From assembly GCA_029433155.1 (NCBI GenBank), contig JAQYTT010000001.1:620001-684000 (forward strand): DNA of 64,000 nucleotides. The letters run 5' to 3'. Source of the DNA: Lactobacillaceae bacterium L1_55_11. Lineage in GTDB: Bacteria > Bacillota > Bacilli > Lactobacillales > Lactobacillaceae. Shown piece after piece: positions 34,981 through 42,549 of the stretch. How positions within the stretch are numbered: position 1 is the stretch's first letter; every line of letters starts with the position of its first letter. Below the pieces are notes generated by a model. The model worked only from the letters and a program-made list of their open reading frames with translations, searched no databases and was not told the origin of the DNA. Position numbers and translations under genes: made by a program.

Positions 34981-36033
34981 TTAGTGCTTACGCTTGTAAA
35001 CCATTGCACCGAAGGCAGCGGCAACTGAAGCAGCAGCAAGGGCTACCACACCAGCTTCGTTGTTAGCAGCCTTGGCACCAGTTTCAGGCAATGCTGAAGG
35101 GGTGTTAGCAGCTGGAGTTGCTGGAGTTGCAGCAGGCGTAGCAGCTGGAGTTGGTACAGGTGCAGGTTCTGCTGCAGGAGTCGTGCCAGGGTTAGTGTTT
35201 GGCGTTGGCTGTGGAGCAGGGGTTGGGTTTGGCGTTGGCTGTGGAGCAGGGGTTGGGTTTGGCGTTGGAGTAGGAGCTGGCGCAGGAATAGTAGTAGTCG
35301 TCTGCGTAGTCTTAACTGAACCAACCAAGACGTTAGACCAGATCAAGTCACCATCAGGAGTTGATGCTGAACCACGGTCGTTACCAACGTTAGCCTGTTC
35401 AACGTGCAAGGCATATACCTTACCAGCTTCAGGAGTAAAAGTAATCTGACCAACAACGTTACCAGCCTTGTCAGCACTCAAAGTCAATGGGTTTGAGGCA
35501 GTAGCTGATGAGTCTTGAACAGTACCGTTAGGTCCATCAGATGAACCTGCAGCAGTAGTCAACCAAACCTTCAAGTCACCGTTAACTGGGTCTTGCAAGT
35601 TAGCTGCTTCAGGGTAGTTAGTAGTACGAGTACCAACCACGTACAAAGTCTTTGGCTGTCCAGGAGTGAAACCGCTGTCCTGGTCAGTGTTGTACAGGTT
35701 AACATCAGTGTTGATACCATCAGCAGGTACCTTAGTCTGTGATGAACCAGTGTTAGTCACAGGCGTGTTAGTCGTCTGAGTAACAGTCTTTGAACCATCA
35801 GCGTTAGTGATAGTTGAAGTAGTGGTTTCTGAACCGTCGGCGTTCTTCACAGGGGCACCGTCTTCGGCAACACCGTTGTTAGTAGTTGCTGAAGCTGCGT
35901 CTGCTGCAGTAGTGTCGTCGGCGTTAGCTGAAGCAAGAGCTGCAGGGGCAAAAGCCAAAGCAGCAGCACCAGCAACAACCCAGACCTTACCAGACTTGAA
36001 CATCTTGAAACGATCGTTAGTAGTTACGTTCAT
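34981..36033 (-). CDS. LPXTG cell-wall-anchored protein with KxYKxGKxW-type signal peptide
   Basis: 350 residues. The N-terminal signal (about residues 1-38) contains RFKMFKSGKVW, a KxFKxGKxW form of the signal used by accessory Sec substrates. Residues 39-85 are Thr/Ala-rich. Residues about 88-250 look like a beta-rich domain of unknown function (TLYVVGTRTTNYPEAANL, LIWSNVLVGSV). A Pro/Thr repeat region of decapeptides follows. The C-terminus has LPETG, a membrane helix and KRKH, for sortase anchoring. There are no catalytic motifs. Expression is probably high: a strong ribosome site (GGAGG-GGAG region), a long leader and its own terminator. It could be an adhesin or wall-spanning structural protein. 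Confidence 0.85.
   Translation of the reverse strand: MNVTTNDRFKMFKSGKVWVVAGAAALAFAPAALASANADDTTAADAASATTNNGVAEDGAPVKNADGSETTTSTITNADGSKTVTQTTNTPVTNTGSSQTKVPADGINTDVNLYNTDQDSGFTPGQPKTLYVVGTRTTNYPEAANLQDPVNGDLKVWLTTAAGSSDGPNGTVQDSSATASNPLTLSADKAGNVVGQITFTPEAGKVYALHVEQANVGNDRGSASTPDGDLIWSNVLVGSVKTTQTTTTIPAPAPTPTPNPTPAPQPTPNPTPAPQPTPNTNPGTTPAAEPAPVPTPAATPAATPATPAANTPSALPETGAKAANNEAGVVALAAASVAAAFGAMVYKRKH
35201..35263 (-). repeat. 30-bp tandem repeat encoding Pro-rich decapeptides
   Basis: Two perfect copies (35201-35230 and 35231-35260) and the start of a third. Each encodes ten residues of a PTPAPQPTPN-like wall-spanning stalk. Copy number is likely variable between strains. Confidence 0.85.
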
Positions 36034-36419
36034 ATTTCTTTCTCCTCCATGTATTCCATGAATTCTAATTTATGCAACCTTTTCCGCCCAACCACTAAAG
36101 CCAGGCCGCGGCGTGCTTACCTCCGCGTATGTAATATCTTACAACAGATTCATTATAACGCATAACGAATATAAAAAACACCAAATTACAAAAAATATCA
36201 CTGAATTTGTCACTTTTTTGCAACATATTACGTAACATTTGACATAATATCAAACTTTTGCTGAAAATTCAGGCCTTTTCACGGTCAAATGTCACCTTTT
36301 CTTCCCTCCCTGGCTCCACTTTTTACTATAGAAGAAGAATAAACCGATTTTCAAATTGACAAAAGGCGCCTTTGTTACCATAATTGACCTAAGTCAAATA
36401 AAAGGAGTGTACAAACATT
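36034..36419. other. Divergent regulatory region between the LPXTG gene and the stress-protein gene
   Basis: 386 bp, very AT-rich in the middle, no gene seen. On the minus strand TATAAT (36157-36152) would give a leader of about 110 nt for the LPXTG gene. On the plus strand the promoter of the small stress protein lies at 36356-36384. GC-rich palindromic pieces around 36110-36125 may fold in the LPXTG leader. Confidence 0.5.
36356..36397 (+). promoter_or_regulatory. Promoter with two palindromes, small stress protein gene
   Basis: TTGACA (36356-36361), 17-bp spacer, CATAAT (36379-36384). A perfect 12-bp palindrome AAAGGCGCCTTT (36362-36373) fills most of the spacer. A second inverted repeat TTGAC-CTAA-GTCAA (36384-36397) sits at the transcription start. 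Confidence 0.75.
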
Positions 36420-36704
36420 ATGAAGAATTTTTTGCTAGCTGTTAGCTTGTTGGGTAACGCCGCTTTGGCCTACTACCTCTTCAAGGACGAGGATGCTGTC
36501 AAGGACTTGCGCGAAAAGGCTGATGCCTGGGGCGATCAGTTGAATGGTAAGGCCCAGCAGTTGAAGGGCTCATTGACTGGTAACAACGGTGACAAGTTAG
36601 CCGGTGACTTTGACGAAGCCAAGGGCCGCGTTGAAGAAGGTGCTAACAACCTGAAGAACCAGGCCAAGGACGCTGCTGACGAAGCTAAAGAACAGTTTTC
36701 ATAA
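36420..36704 (+). CDS. Small CsbD/YtxH-like stress protein
   Basis: 94 residues: an N-terminal hydrophobic helix (FLLAVSLLGNAALAYYLF), then a long charged amphipathic stretch with QLKGSLTGN and DEAKGRVEEGANNLKNQAKD, similar to CsbD- and YtxH-type stress proteins. It is probably membrane-anchored with a cytoplasmic coiled part. Codon use is strongly biased towards preferred codons, suggesting high expression. AAGGAG is 12 nt from the ATG. It is a single-gene unit with a near-consensus promoter and a strong terminator. The biochemical function is unknown. Confidence 0.65.
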   Translation: MKNFLLAVSLLGNAALAYYLFKDEDAVKDLREKADAWGDQLNGKAQQLKGSLTGNNGDKLAGDFDEAKGRVEEGANNLKNQAKDAADEAKEQFS

Positions 36705-36721
36705 GCAACCATAACCCAACT

Positions 36722-36757
36722 AAAAAACCCGCTGGATATTTATCCAGCGGGTTTTTA
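36722..36757. terminator. Bidirectional terminator after the stress-protein gene
   Basis: Perfect 16-bp arms with loop TT and flanking A/T runs; it also lies just beyond the stop of the converging LPXTG gene. Confidence 0.95.
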
Positions 36758-36791
36758 TTTGTACTTAATCATTAGGCCTGATAATCAGTGA

Positions 36792-38585
36792 TTAACGAGC
36801 TTCCTGCTCACGGCGACGAGCAACCGCTACGCTAAGGGCGCTCAAACCAAGGGCAGCCAAGATCGTACCACCTTCAAGGGTGTGCAGCTCAACCCGGCTT
36901 TGAACACCGGTCTTTGGCAGTGAGCCACCAAAGCCAAGCTTGCTGCCAGTGCTGGTGTTAGTAAAGCCTAGTCCCCCACCCTGGAGAACCGCGTCACTTT
37001 CACCAAATGGGGTCATGGTCGTGTCGGTGCTACCGTTGGTTCCCTGACCAAAGGTATCGCTGGCGCTGTCACCAGTCTTAGTGAAACCGTCCAAGTAAAG
37101 GTCAGCGTGCTCAGTCTGGAAGTAAACCACTGTCATCGGAATCTTGCCTGAGATGGCTGAAACCGGCAGAGTTACGCTCCAAGTGTTACCGTTGTGCACG
37201 GCTGGTACGCCGGCAAAGGTCCATGACTTCAAGATGTTTGAAAGAGCGGAGCCATCACCATAACCAGATCCGTTGCCACCAGAGAAGGTAAATGACAGGG
37301 TCACCGTCTTACCATCACTGTTAAAGACTGCCTTAGCAGGCTTGTCAAACATCTTGTCCATTACTGAGGCAGAAGTTTGACCGTCCTTGTTCATGTGGTA
37401 GGCCACGTTGTAAACCTTGTTCTGTTCAAAGTTTTGGCTACCAGCACTGGTACTAGTTGGCGCCGTACTGGTAGGTGCAGTACTGGTTGAAGGAGCGGCA
37501 CTCGTGCTAGTAGCAGTTGAAGTTGGCGCAGTAGCTGGTTGATCAGCCTTGACCAAGTTCATCTTATCAACGTAGAGGTCAGCCTTCTCACTCATGAAGT
37601 AGTTAACCCCAACGTTAATCTTCTTTTGCAGGTCGCTAACTGGCAGGGTAACCGTCCAGTTGGCACCGTCGCGGGTAGCGTTAACGCCGTTGAAGGTCAT
37701 TGAGTTCAACAATGAAGCAGCTGCCTGACCAGCAAAGCCAAAGATTCCCTGCCCACCAAAGTTGAAGGTCAAGGTAACCTTGTCACCCTTAACTACGGCC
37801 TTGGCCGGCTTAGTCAAAATCTTCTCCATCACAGAGGCTGAGTTAGTGCCAGACTTGTTGACGTGGAAGTCAGCGTTATACAAACCATCAACTAGGCCAG
37901 CCTGGTTAGTGCCAGTAGCAGCACTGGTACTAGTCTGAGCTGCTGAAGTTGAGGCTGACGTTGATGCGGCGGCACTGTTGGCAGCCGCAGTAGAAGCAGC
38001 AGCACTGTTAGCAGCTGAAGTTGAAGCCGCCGTTGAAGCGGATGCCTGGCTAGCTGAGTTATCTGCCTGAACCAGGGTAAAGTTGTTCAGGTAGAGGTCG
38101 GCACTTTCAGTTTGGAAGTAAACCACCGTCATGCCAATCTTGCTGCTCAACTGGTCCTTTGGCAAAGTAACTGACCAACTGGTACCGTTCTTAGTAGCCG
38201 CAGTACCGTTAAAGGTCCATGACTTCAGCATGTTTGACAGCGCATCACCACTACCAAGGTCAGAACCACTTGAAGCAAAGTTCAAGGTAATCGTAGCCTG
38301 GTCACCCTTAATAGTAACTTGAGCGGGCTGGGCCAACATCTTTTGCATCACAGAACTGTCCGTGGTGTTGTTAGTCTTCAAAATGTTGAAGGCTGCGGTG
38401 TACTGACCATCCTGGAGACCCTGGGTTGAAGCAACCTGGGTCGCACCAGCAGGGGCAGCATCAGCTGAGGCGACAGAAGCCGTTCCACCAGCCACACCCA
38501 AACCAAGGGCCAAGACCCCGGCTGTCATCCACATCTTGCCGGCCTTGAACATCTTGATCCGCATTTTATTTTGACTTTGATTCAT
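36792..38585 (-). CDS. LPXTG wall protein with three NEAT-like modules and KxYKxGKxW-type signal
   Basis: 597 residues. The signal peptide contains KMFKAGKMW (accessory Sec type), cleaved around residue 43. Three related modules of about 120 residues (near 56-175, 228-345 and 385-505) begin GLQDGQYTAAF, GLVDGLYNADF and KVYNVAYHM. Each has an SVM.KML..PA segment and ends with a YFQTE.ADLYL-like strand. This layout resembles NEAT (heme or hemoprotein-binding) domains, although the canonical YxxxY heme motif is not obvious. Linkers are Ser/Ala/Thr-rich and likely glycosylated. The C-terminus has LPKTG, a helix and RRREQEAR for sortase. GAAGGAGG lies 7 nt upstream of the ATG. Heme binding is an inference. 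Confidence 0.75.
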   Translation of the reverse strand: MNQSQNKMRIKMFKAGKMWMTAGVLALGLGVAGGTASVASADAAPAGATQVASTQGLQDGQYTAAFNILKTNNTTDSSVMQKMLAQPAQVTIKGDQATITLNFASSGSDLGSGDALSNMLKSWTFNGTAATKNGTSWSVTLPKDQLSSKIGMTVVYFQTESADLYLNNFTLVQADNSASQASASTAASTSAANSAAASTAAANSAAASTSASTSAAQTSTSAATGTNQAGLVDGLYNADFHVNKSGTNSASVMEKILTKPAKAVVKGDKVTLTFNFGGQGIFGFAGQAAASLLNSMTFNGVNATRDGANWTVTLPVSDLQKKINVGVNYFMSEKADLYVDKMNLVKADQPATAPTSTATSTSAAPSTSTAPTSTAPTSTSAGSQNFEQNKVYNVAYHMNKDGQTSASVMDKMFDKPAKAVFNSDGKTVTLSFTFSGGNGSGYGDGSALSNILKSWTFAGVPAVHNGNTWSVTLPVSAISGKIPMTVVYFQTEHADLYLDGFTKTGDSASDTFGQGTNGSTDTTMTPFGESDAVLQGGGLGFTNTSTGSKLGFGGSLPKTGVQSRVELHTLEGGTILAALGLSALSVAVARRREQEAR

Positions 38586-38624
38586 AACGTTTCCTCCTTC
38601 AGATACGCAACTTAATTCAAGCTA

Positions 38625-38647
38625 ATTGTATCACATAGACAGTGATA
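38625..38647 (-). promoter_or_regulatory. Extended -10 promoter overlapped by an inverted repeat (NEAT-like gene)
   Basis: Minus strand TGATACAAT (extended -10) about 40 nt before the ATG. The inverted repeat TATCAC-N7-GTGATA (38629-38647) covers it and could be a repressor site. Confidence 0.5.
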
Positions 38648-38738
38648 ATTTGTAATTTGTAAATAAATTGTAACCTCGTCTTATCACTTGATAAAACAGC
38701 CTTGACGCCATATCCCACCGGACTGGTCTAGTATAGAT

Positions 38739-40133
38739 TTACCACTTCGTCAGCCACTGCCAGACCCGCTGGAAGAAACCGGCTTCTCCCTGCTGCTTAG
38801 ACGCTACCAAGTCTAACTGGCGGTCGCCCACCTTGGTGTGGGATAGGTACTGGGCCGATAGGTTCGGACTGACTGACAAAACACTTTGACCGGCTGATAG
38901 GTGGCTGAGACTCACCTGGCGGGGCCGCTGCCAACCTAATTGATTAAGGTTAAGCCGGGATGCCTTTGGCACCCAGAAAGTAATTGTCTTACCAACAACA
39001 GGCGCCACCGCCCCACCCTTCATGTTGGGCGCGGTAATCGTAGACAGACTCGTGACCTTTTGGCCAGCTTGGAAAGTGAGGGGCTGCTGTTCATCGAGGA
39101 CCTGGTTAACGATATCAAGGGTATCTTGGTAACGGGGAACCTGGGTCGTATAGCGACCGGCCCCGCTGACTACGGTGATAAACTCATGACCCGCCTGGTC
39201 CTTAATCAAACCGGTAAAGGCGCCGCCCGACTCAGGGGTCGAACCGGTCTTTAATCCTTCAAAAATCAAATCCTTGGGGTTATGCAATTTTGGCATCACT
39301 TCTTGTTTTAGCTTAGAGTACTCGGTCTGGCTAATCTTGTTCACATCTGGCTCGGGATGGTAGACAAAGCCTAGCTTCTCGTAATAGTCACGGATATTGG
39401 GATCCAGCTGCAGGTTAGTCCGGGCCAGAATAGCAAGCTGCTCAGCACTGGCCGTGTTTTCCGCATCAGGTTTAGCGTCTTTCACCTCGTAGGCAAAGGC
39501 GTCCTTATTGACCTGACCGGCAGCATTGTACCAGTGAGAACCATCTAAGTGAAGTTCGGCTGCCAACTTTTCTAGAGTCTGCTGGGCGCTTTGATTCTTG
39601 GGTTTCACATAATCTAGTAAGGCAAAGGCCGCATCGTTGGCTGAGCTGGTGTACATGGCACCAAAAAGCTCGGCCACCGCAATCTTTTGACCGGCATGGA
39701 TGTCCAAGTGGGCGAAGGTATCCCTGTCCTTGTCGGACCAGTCATTTTTACTGGTAATCGGCACCTTGTCAGTCCACTTAATCTTGCCGGCTTTGATCGC
39801 CTGCAAAACCCCGTAAGAGGTCAGCATCTTACTCTGGGAAGCTACGCCAACCTGGGTTTGGCTGTCCTTAGTTCCTAAGATTTGACCGGTCTGCGCATCG
39901 ACGACAATGGCGTGGCGGGCAGTCGTTTTCAGAGCCACTGGTTGCCCGTTCCGTTTGGGCTGGCTGGGCTTAGGCTGAGTATGGCGCACGTAAAAAAAAG
40001 CGGCCACGATGATTAAACTGGCTACAATTAATAACCAAAACCACCACGACTGCCAAAAGGGCCGCTGGCGCTTAGTAGCAAATAAACTAACCCGACTCGG
40101 CGATTCCTGCGGTTGCTGACGCTTCCCTGTCAT
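38739..40133 (-). CDS. dacA: D-alanyl-D-alanine carboxypeptidase (low-molecular-weight PBP)
   Basis: A 464-residue serine-type carboxypeptidase that trims peptidoglycan stem pentapeptides. One uncleaved-looking N-terminal membrane anchor (residues about 31-50) is present. Active-site motifs: SxxK as SQSK (residues 99-102), SxN as TSSANDAAF, and KTG in GLKTGSTPESGG. A PBP5-like C-terminal domain follows. The gene follows upp by 29 bp with GGGGAG upstream, so the two are probably cotranscribed. Confidence 0.9.
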   Translation of the reverse strand: MTGKRQQPQESPSRVSLFATKRQRPFWQSWWFWLLIVASLIIVAAFFYVRHTQPKPSQPKRNGQPVALKTTARHAIVVDAQTGQILGTKDSQTQVGVASQSKMLTSYGVLQAIKAGKIKWTDKVPITSKNDWSDKDRDTFAHLDIHAGQKIAVAELFGAMYTSSANDAAFALLDYVKPKNQSAQQTLEKLAAELHLDGSHWYNAAGQVNKDAFAYEVKDAKPDAENTASAEQLAILARTNLQLDPNIRDYYEKLGFVYHPEPDVNKISQTEYSKLKQEVMPKLHNPKDLIFEGLKTGSTPESGGAFTGLIKDQAGHEFITVVSGAGRYTTQVPRYQDTLDIVNQVLDEQQPLTFQAGQKVTSLSTITAPNMKGGAVAPVVGKTITFWVPKASRLNLNQLGWQRPRQVSLSHLSAGQSVLSVSPNLSAQYLSHTKVGDRQLDLVASKQQGEAGFFQRVWQWLTKW

Positions 40134-40162
40134 ATTCTCCCCACTCCACTAAACATACCCGC

Positions 40163-40792
40163 TTAGTGGGTACCAAACAATCGATCCCCGGCATCTCCCA
40201 AACCAGGTACGATATAACCATTTTCATTTAAACCTTCGTCAATGGAGGCGGTGTAGATATCCACGTCAGGGTGGGCATCTTGGACCGTCTTCACGCCTTC
40301 TGGCGCCGAAACCAAGGTAATCAAGTTAATGTTTTGTGCACCCCGCTTCTTCAGGGCATCAATAGCGTCCTTAGCTGAACCACCAGTGGCTAACATTGGA
40401 TCGACTAAGAGGACTTCCCGCTTTTCAATGTCATCAGGCAGCTTGACGAAGTATTCAACTGGCTCTAAGGTAACCTCATCCCGGTACATGCCGATATGAC
40501 CCACCTTGGCGGCTGGGATTAACTGCAAAATGCCATCAACCATCCCCAGGCCGGCCCGCAAGATTGGGACAACAGCCAGTTTCTTACCGGAAAGTTCCTT
40601 TTGAACAGTTTCAGCCACGGGCGTATGCACCTTCACGTCCTTGAGGGGTAAGTCCCGGCAAACCTCGTAGGTCATCAGCATGGCAATCTCGTCCACTAGG
40701 GAACGGAAATCTTTGGTGCCGACTGACCGGTCTCGAATAATCGTCAGCTTGTGCTGAATGAGGGGATGCTTAACTTCGACGACTTTACCCAT
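40163..40792 (-). CDS. upp: Uracil phosphoribosyltransferase
   Basis: A 209-residue enzyme that converts uracil and PRPP to UMP. Visible: [37 protein letters not shown] (PRPP loop) and the C-terminal [17 protein letters not shown], which binds uracil. The ATG at 40792 is fixed by homology, and an in-frame stop lies just upstream, yet the only Shine-Dalgarno sequence is 25 nt away behind a hairpin. The upstream terminator at 40861 belongs to the opposite side operon. Confidence 0.96.
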   Translation of the reverse strand: MGKVVEVKHPLIQHKLTIIRDRSVGTKDFRSLVDEIAMLMTYEVCRDLPLKDVKVHTPVAETVQKELSGKKLAVVPILRAGLGMVDGILQLIPAAKVGHIGMYRDEVTLEPVEYFVKLPDDIEKREVLLVDPMLATGGSAKDAIDALKKRGAQNINLITLVSAPEGVKTVQDAHPDVDIYTASIDEGLNENGYIVPGLGDAGDRLFGTH

Positions 40793-40824
40793 AATATGAT
40801 ACGGTACTTAACCGCAACCTCCTT
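40793..40824 (-). promoter_or_regulatory. upp: Ribosome binding site separated from start codon by a hairpin (upp)
   Basis: Minus strand: consensus AAGGAGG (40824-40818), T, hairpin TGCGGT-TAAGT-ACCGTA (40816-40800, one G-U pair), seven bases, ATG. The linear spacing is 25 nt; with the hairpin looped out it is 8 nt, the optimum. Confidence 0.7.
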
Positions 40825-40860
40825 GACTGGTTCTAACTGTAAGTTAAATTTATTATAGCA

Positions 40861-40890
40861 AAAAAGGCCCAGTATCTGGGCCTTTTTAAC
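40861..40890 (-). terminator. Terminator of the NAD-salvage operon
   Basis: Arms AAAAAGGCCCAG and CTGGGCCTTTTT, loop of three. It lies beyond tRNA-Arg, so operon transcripts run antisense through the tRNA gene before stopping. Confidence 0.8.
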
Positions 40891-40914
40891 AGACTAGGCC
40901 TTGGGTAGGCCTGC

Positions 40915-40943
40915 TTGTCTTCACAAATTAACTCCGCTATAAT
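40915..40943 (+). promoter_or_regulatory. Promoter of tRNA-Arg
   Basis: TTGTCT (40915-40920), 17-bp spacer, TATAAT (40938-40943), 12 nt before the mature tRNA start. Confidence 0.8.
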
Positions 40944-40954
40944 TGAAACCGTTC

Positions 40955-41027
<73 letters not shown>

Positions 41028-41029
41028 TC

Positions 41030-41641
41030 CTAATTTTTCAGTGAAAACCGGCTGACCACTGGCCTCAGGGCCAGGCTAATTACCATCACCAGGATACCAC
41101 TGGCGATGATTTCAAAAATGGCGTTAAAGGACAGAATCCCCAGCAACCAGGGTAAAATGCCGTGCCGGGGCACCCCATTAAAATTGACTGGCACCAACGT
41201 AAAACTGATAGTCGTCAGTAAAACAACCATGCTGGTATTGATGAAGGCTGCCAAAGCTCCTAGTAAAGCCAACCCACTTGTCTGGGTCAAGGCTTTTTTT
41301 GGTGCCAAAAACCGGGCAAAGAGGTAGCCCACAATCCAGCCGACCATAATTCGGGGAATGAAGGCGGTCAACGGGTTGGCAAACATCAGCGCCCCAATGG
41401 TACCAGGATGGGTCAGGGCATTTAGCCAGGACATCAATCCCCAAAAACCACCTAGAAAGGCCCCGGTCCTAGGGCCTAAGATAATGGCCCCAATGGCTAC
41501 CGTGGCCGGTAGCAAGGTCACCGATGCGCCCACAAAAAAGGCCCCCAGCGGCAAGCTTCCCAGCCAGGGTACCAAGGTTTGAATAATAATGATGGCCATG
41601 AAAAGAGTCGTAATCACCAAGCGGTGTGGACGTTTACGCAT
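41030..41641 (-). CDS. ECF transporter substrate-specific (S) component
   Basis: A 203-residue membrane protein with about six helices. LVITTLFMAIIIIQTLVPWL, GAIILGPRTGAFLGGFWGL and FANPLTAFIPRIMVGWIVGY match vitamin-type S components of energy-coupling factor transporters (COG4684-like). The substrate is not shown by the sequence. As the last gene of an operon with nadV and a FN3K-like kinase, a NAD precursor or sugar-like vitamin is a reasonable guess. CGGAG precedes the ATG by 6 nt. It needs the shared EcfA/A'/T module, which is not in this window. Confidence 0.8.
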   Translation of the reverse strand: MRKRPHRLVITTLFMAIIIIQTLVPWLGSLPLGAFFVGASVTLLPATVAIGAIILGPRTGAFLGGFWGLMSWLNALTHPGTIGALMFANPLTAFIPRIMVGWIVGYLFARFLAPKKALTQTSGLALLGALAAFINTSMVVLLTTISFTLVPVNFNGVPRHGILPWLLGILSFNAIFEIIASGILVMVISLALRPVVSRFSLKN

Positions 41642-41659
41642 GATTATCTCCGTGTGTAT

Positions 41660-42517
41660 TTAATCTGGCAGCTCGAGTAGCATCTGCTCTAAGCGACCTT
41701 GATAGGGGCCACCAAAACGAACGTAGTGCATCAGGATGTAGTAAAGCTGATACCAGCCCATCCGTTCTAACCACCCAGCATCGAGTGGGTAATTCTTGGC
41801 ATAGGCTTCATAGAAGGTATCATCAAAACCACCAAAGACTGCCGTAATCGCCAGGTCATATTCCCGGTCCCCGTAAAAGGCATTGGGATCAATTAAAACC
41901 GGCTGGTGGTTGGAATTAAACATAAAGTTACCGGCCCACAGGTCCCCGTGCAAAAGAGAAGGCGTCACGTTTTGACTGTGTTGGTCATTTTCAATCGTTT
42001 CAAAAAGAGCCTCAAAGCGGTCCTGGTATTGTTTCAACCAAGGACTTCGTTCTAACCCCAATTTAAGCAGGGGCTTTAGACGCTGCTCAATGAAGAAGCG
42101 GGGCCAGCTATCCTGGAAGGTGTTGTCCTTAGGCACCTTGTCGTGCATATTGCTAACTGAAAATCCAAATTCCTGACCGTGATGATGATGTAACTTGGCC
42201 ACCATCGCTCCCAAGTCAGCCTGGTCACCGGTCCCGGTATCAATCCACTTCAGGATTAAAAAGGCGTGGCCGTCGGCCTCACCATGGCCGACCACTTCTG
42301 GCACCCGAACCACGGCCCCTAGGGCTTCTAGGCCAGCAATTTCGCTGTCAAAGAAGCTGGCCGGCTGGTTGGGCTGAACCTTTAGAAAGTAACGCTGGCC
42401 TTCGCTATATAAAGAAAAGGCCAGGTTGATGTCGCCACCGGAAACCGCCTGCACCTTTTCAATGTCAGGCAGGTCCAGCTGATTTAAAAAACTAGTTGTA
42501 ATAATTTCTGATTGCAT
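41660..42517 (-). CDS. Fructosamine kinase / FN3K-like small-molecule kinase
   Basis: A 285-residue protein of the fructosamine-3-kinase family (aminoglycoside-phosphotransferase fold). The hallmark LLHGDLWAGNFMFN (catalytic loop) is followed by VLIDPNAFYGDREYDLAI (metal-binding Asp). The N-terminal lobe has YFLKVQPNQPASFFDSEIAGLEAL. Family members phosphorylate ketosamines or ribulosamines to repair glycated proteins or metabolites. The ATG at 42517 is preferred over a TTG at 42541; the ribosome site is weak. Its place between nadV and an ECF S component is worth attention. Confidence 0.85.
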   Translation of the reverse strand: MQSEIITTSFLNQLDLPDIEKVQAVSGGDINLAFSLYSEGQRYFLKVQPNQPASFFDSEIAGLEALGAVVRVPEVVGHGEADGHAFLILKWIDTGTGDQADLGAMVAKLHHHHGQEFGFSVSNMHDKVPKDNTFQDSWPRFFIEQRLKPLLKLGLERSPWLKQYQDRFEALFETIENDQHSQNVTPSLLHGDLWAGNFMFNSNHQPVLIDPNAFYGDREYDLAITAVFGGFDDTFYEAYAKNYPLDAGWLERMGWYQLYYILMHYVRFGGPYQGRLEQMLLELPD

Positions 42518-42549
42518 GCAACCCCACTTTGTTCTAATCAAATTAAAAC

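Noticed and set aside
35060-35449. Long plus-strand frame rich in Gly, Ala and Val opposite the LPXTG gene
   Set aside because: It is a low-complexity shadow of the Pro/Thr repeat region and has no ribosome site.
36283-36296. GGTCAAATGTCACC as a CtsR heat-shock operator
   Set aside because: It lacks the direct heptanucleotide repeat of the CtsR consensus.
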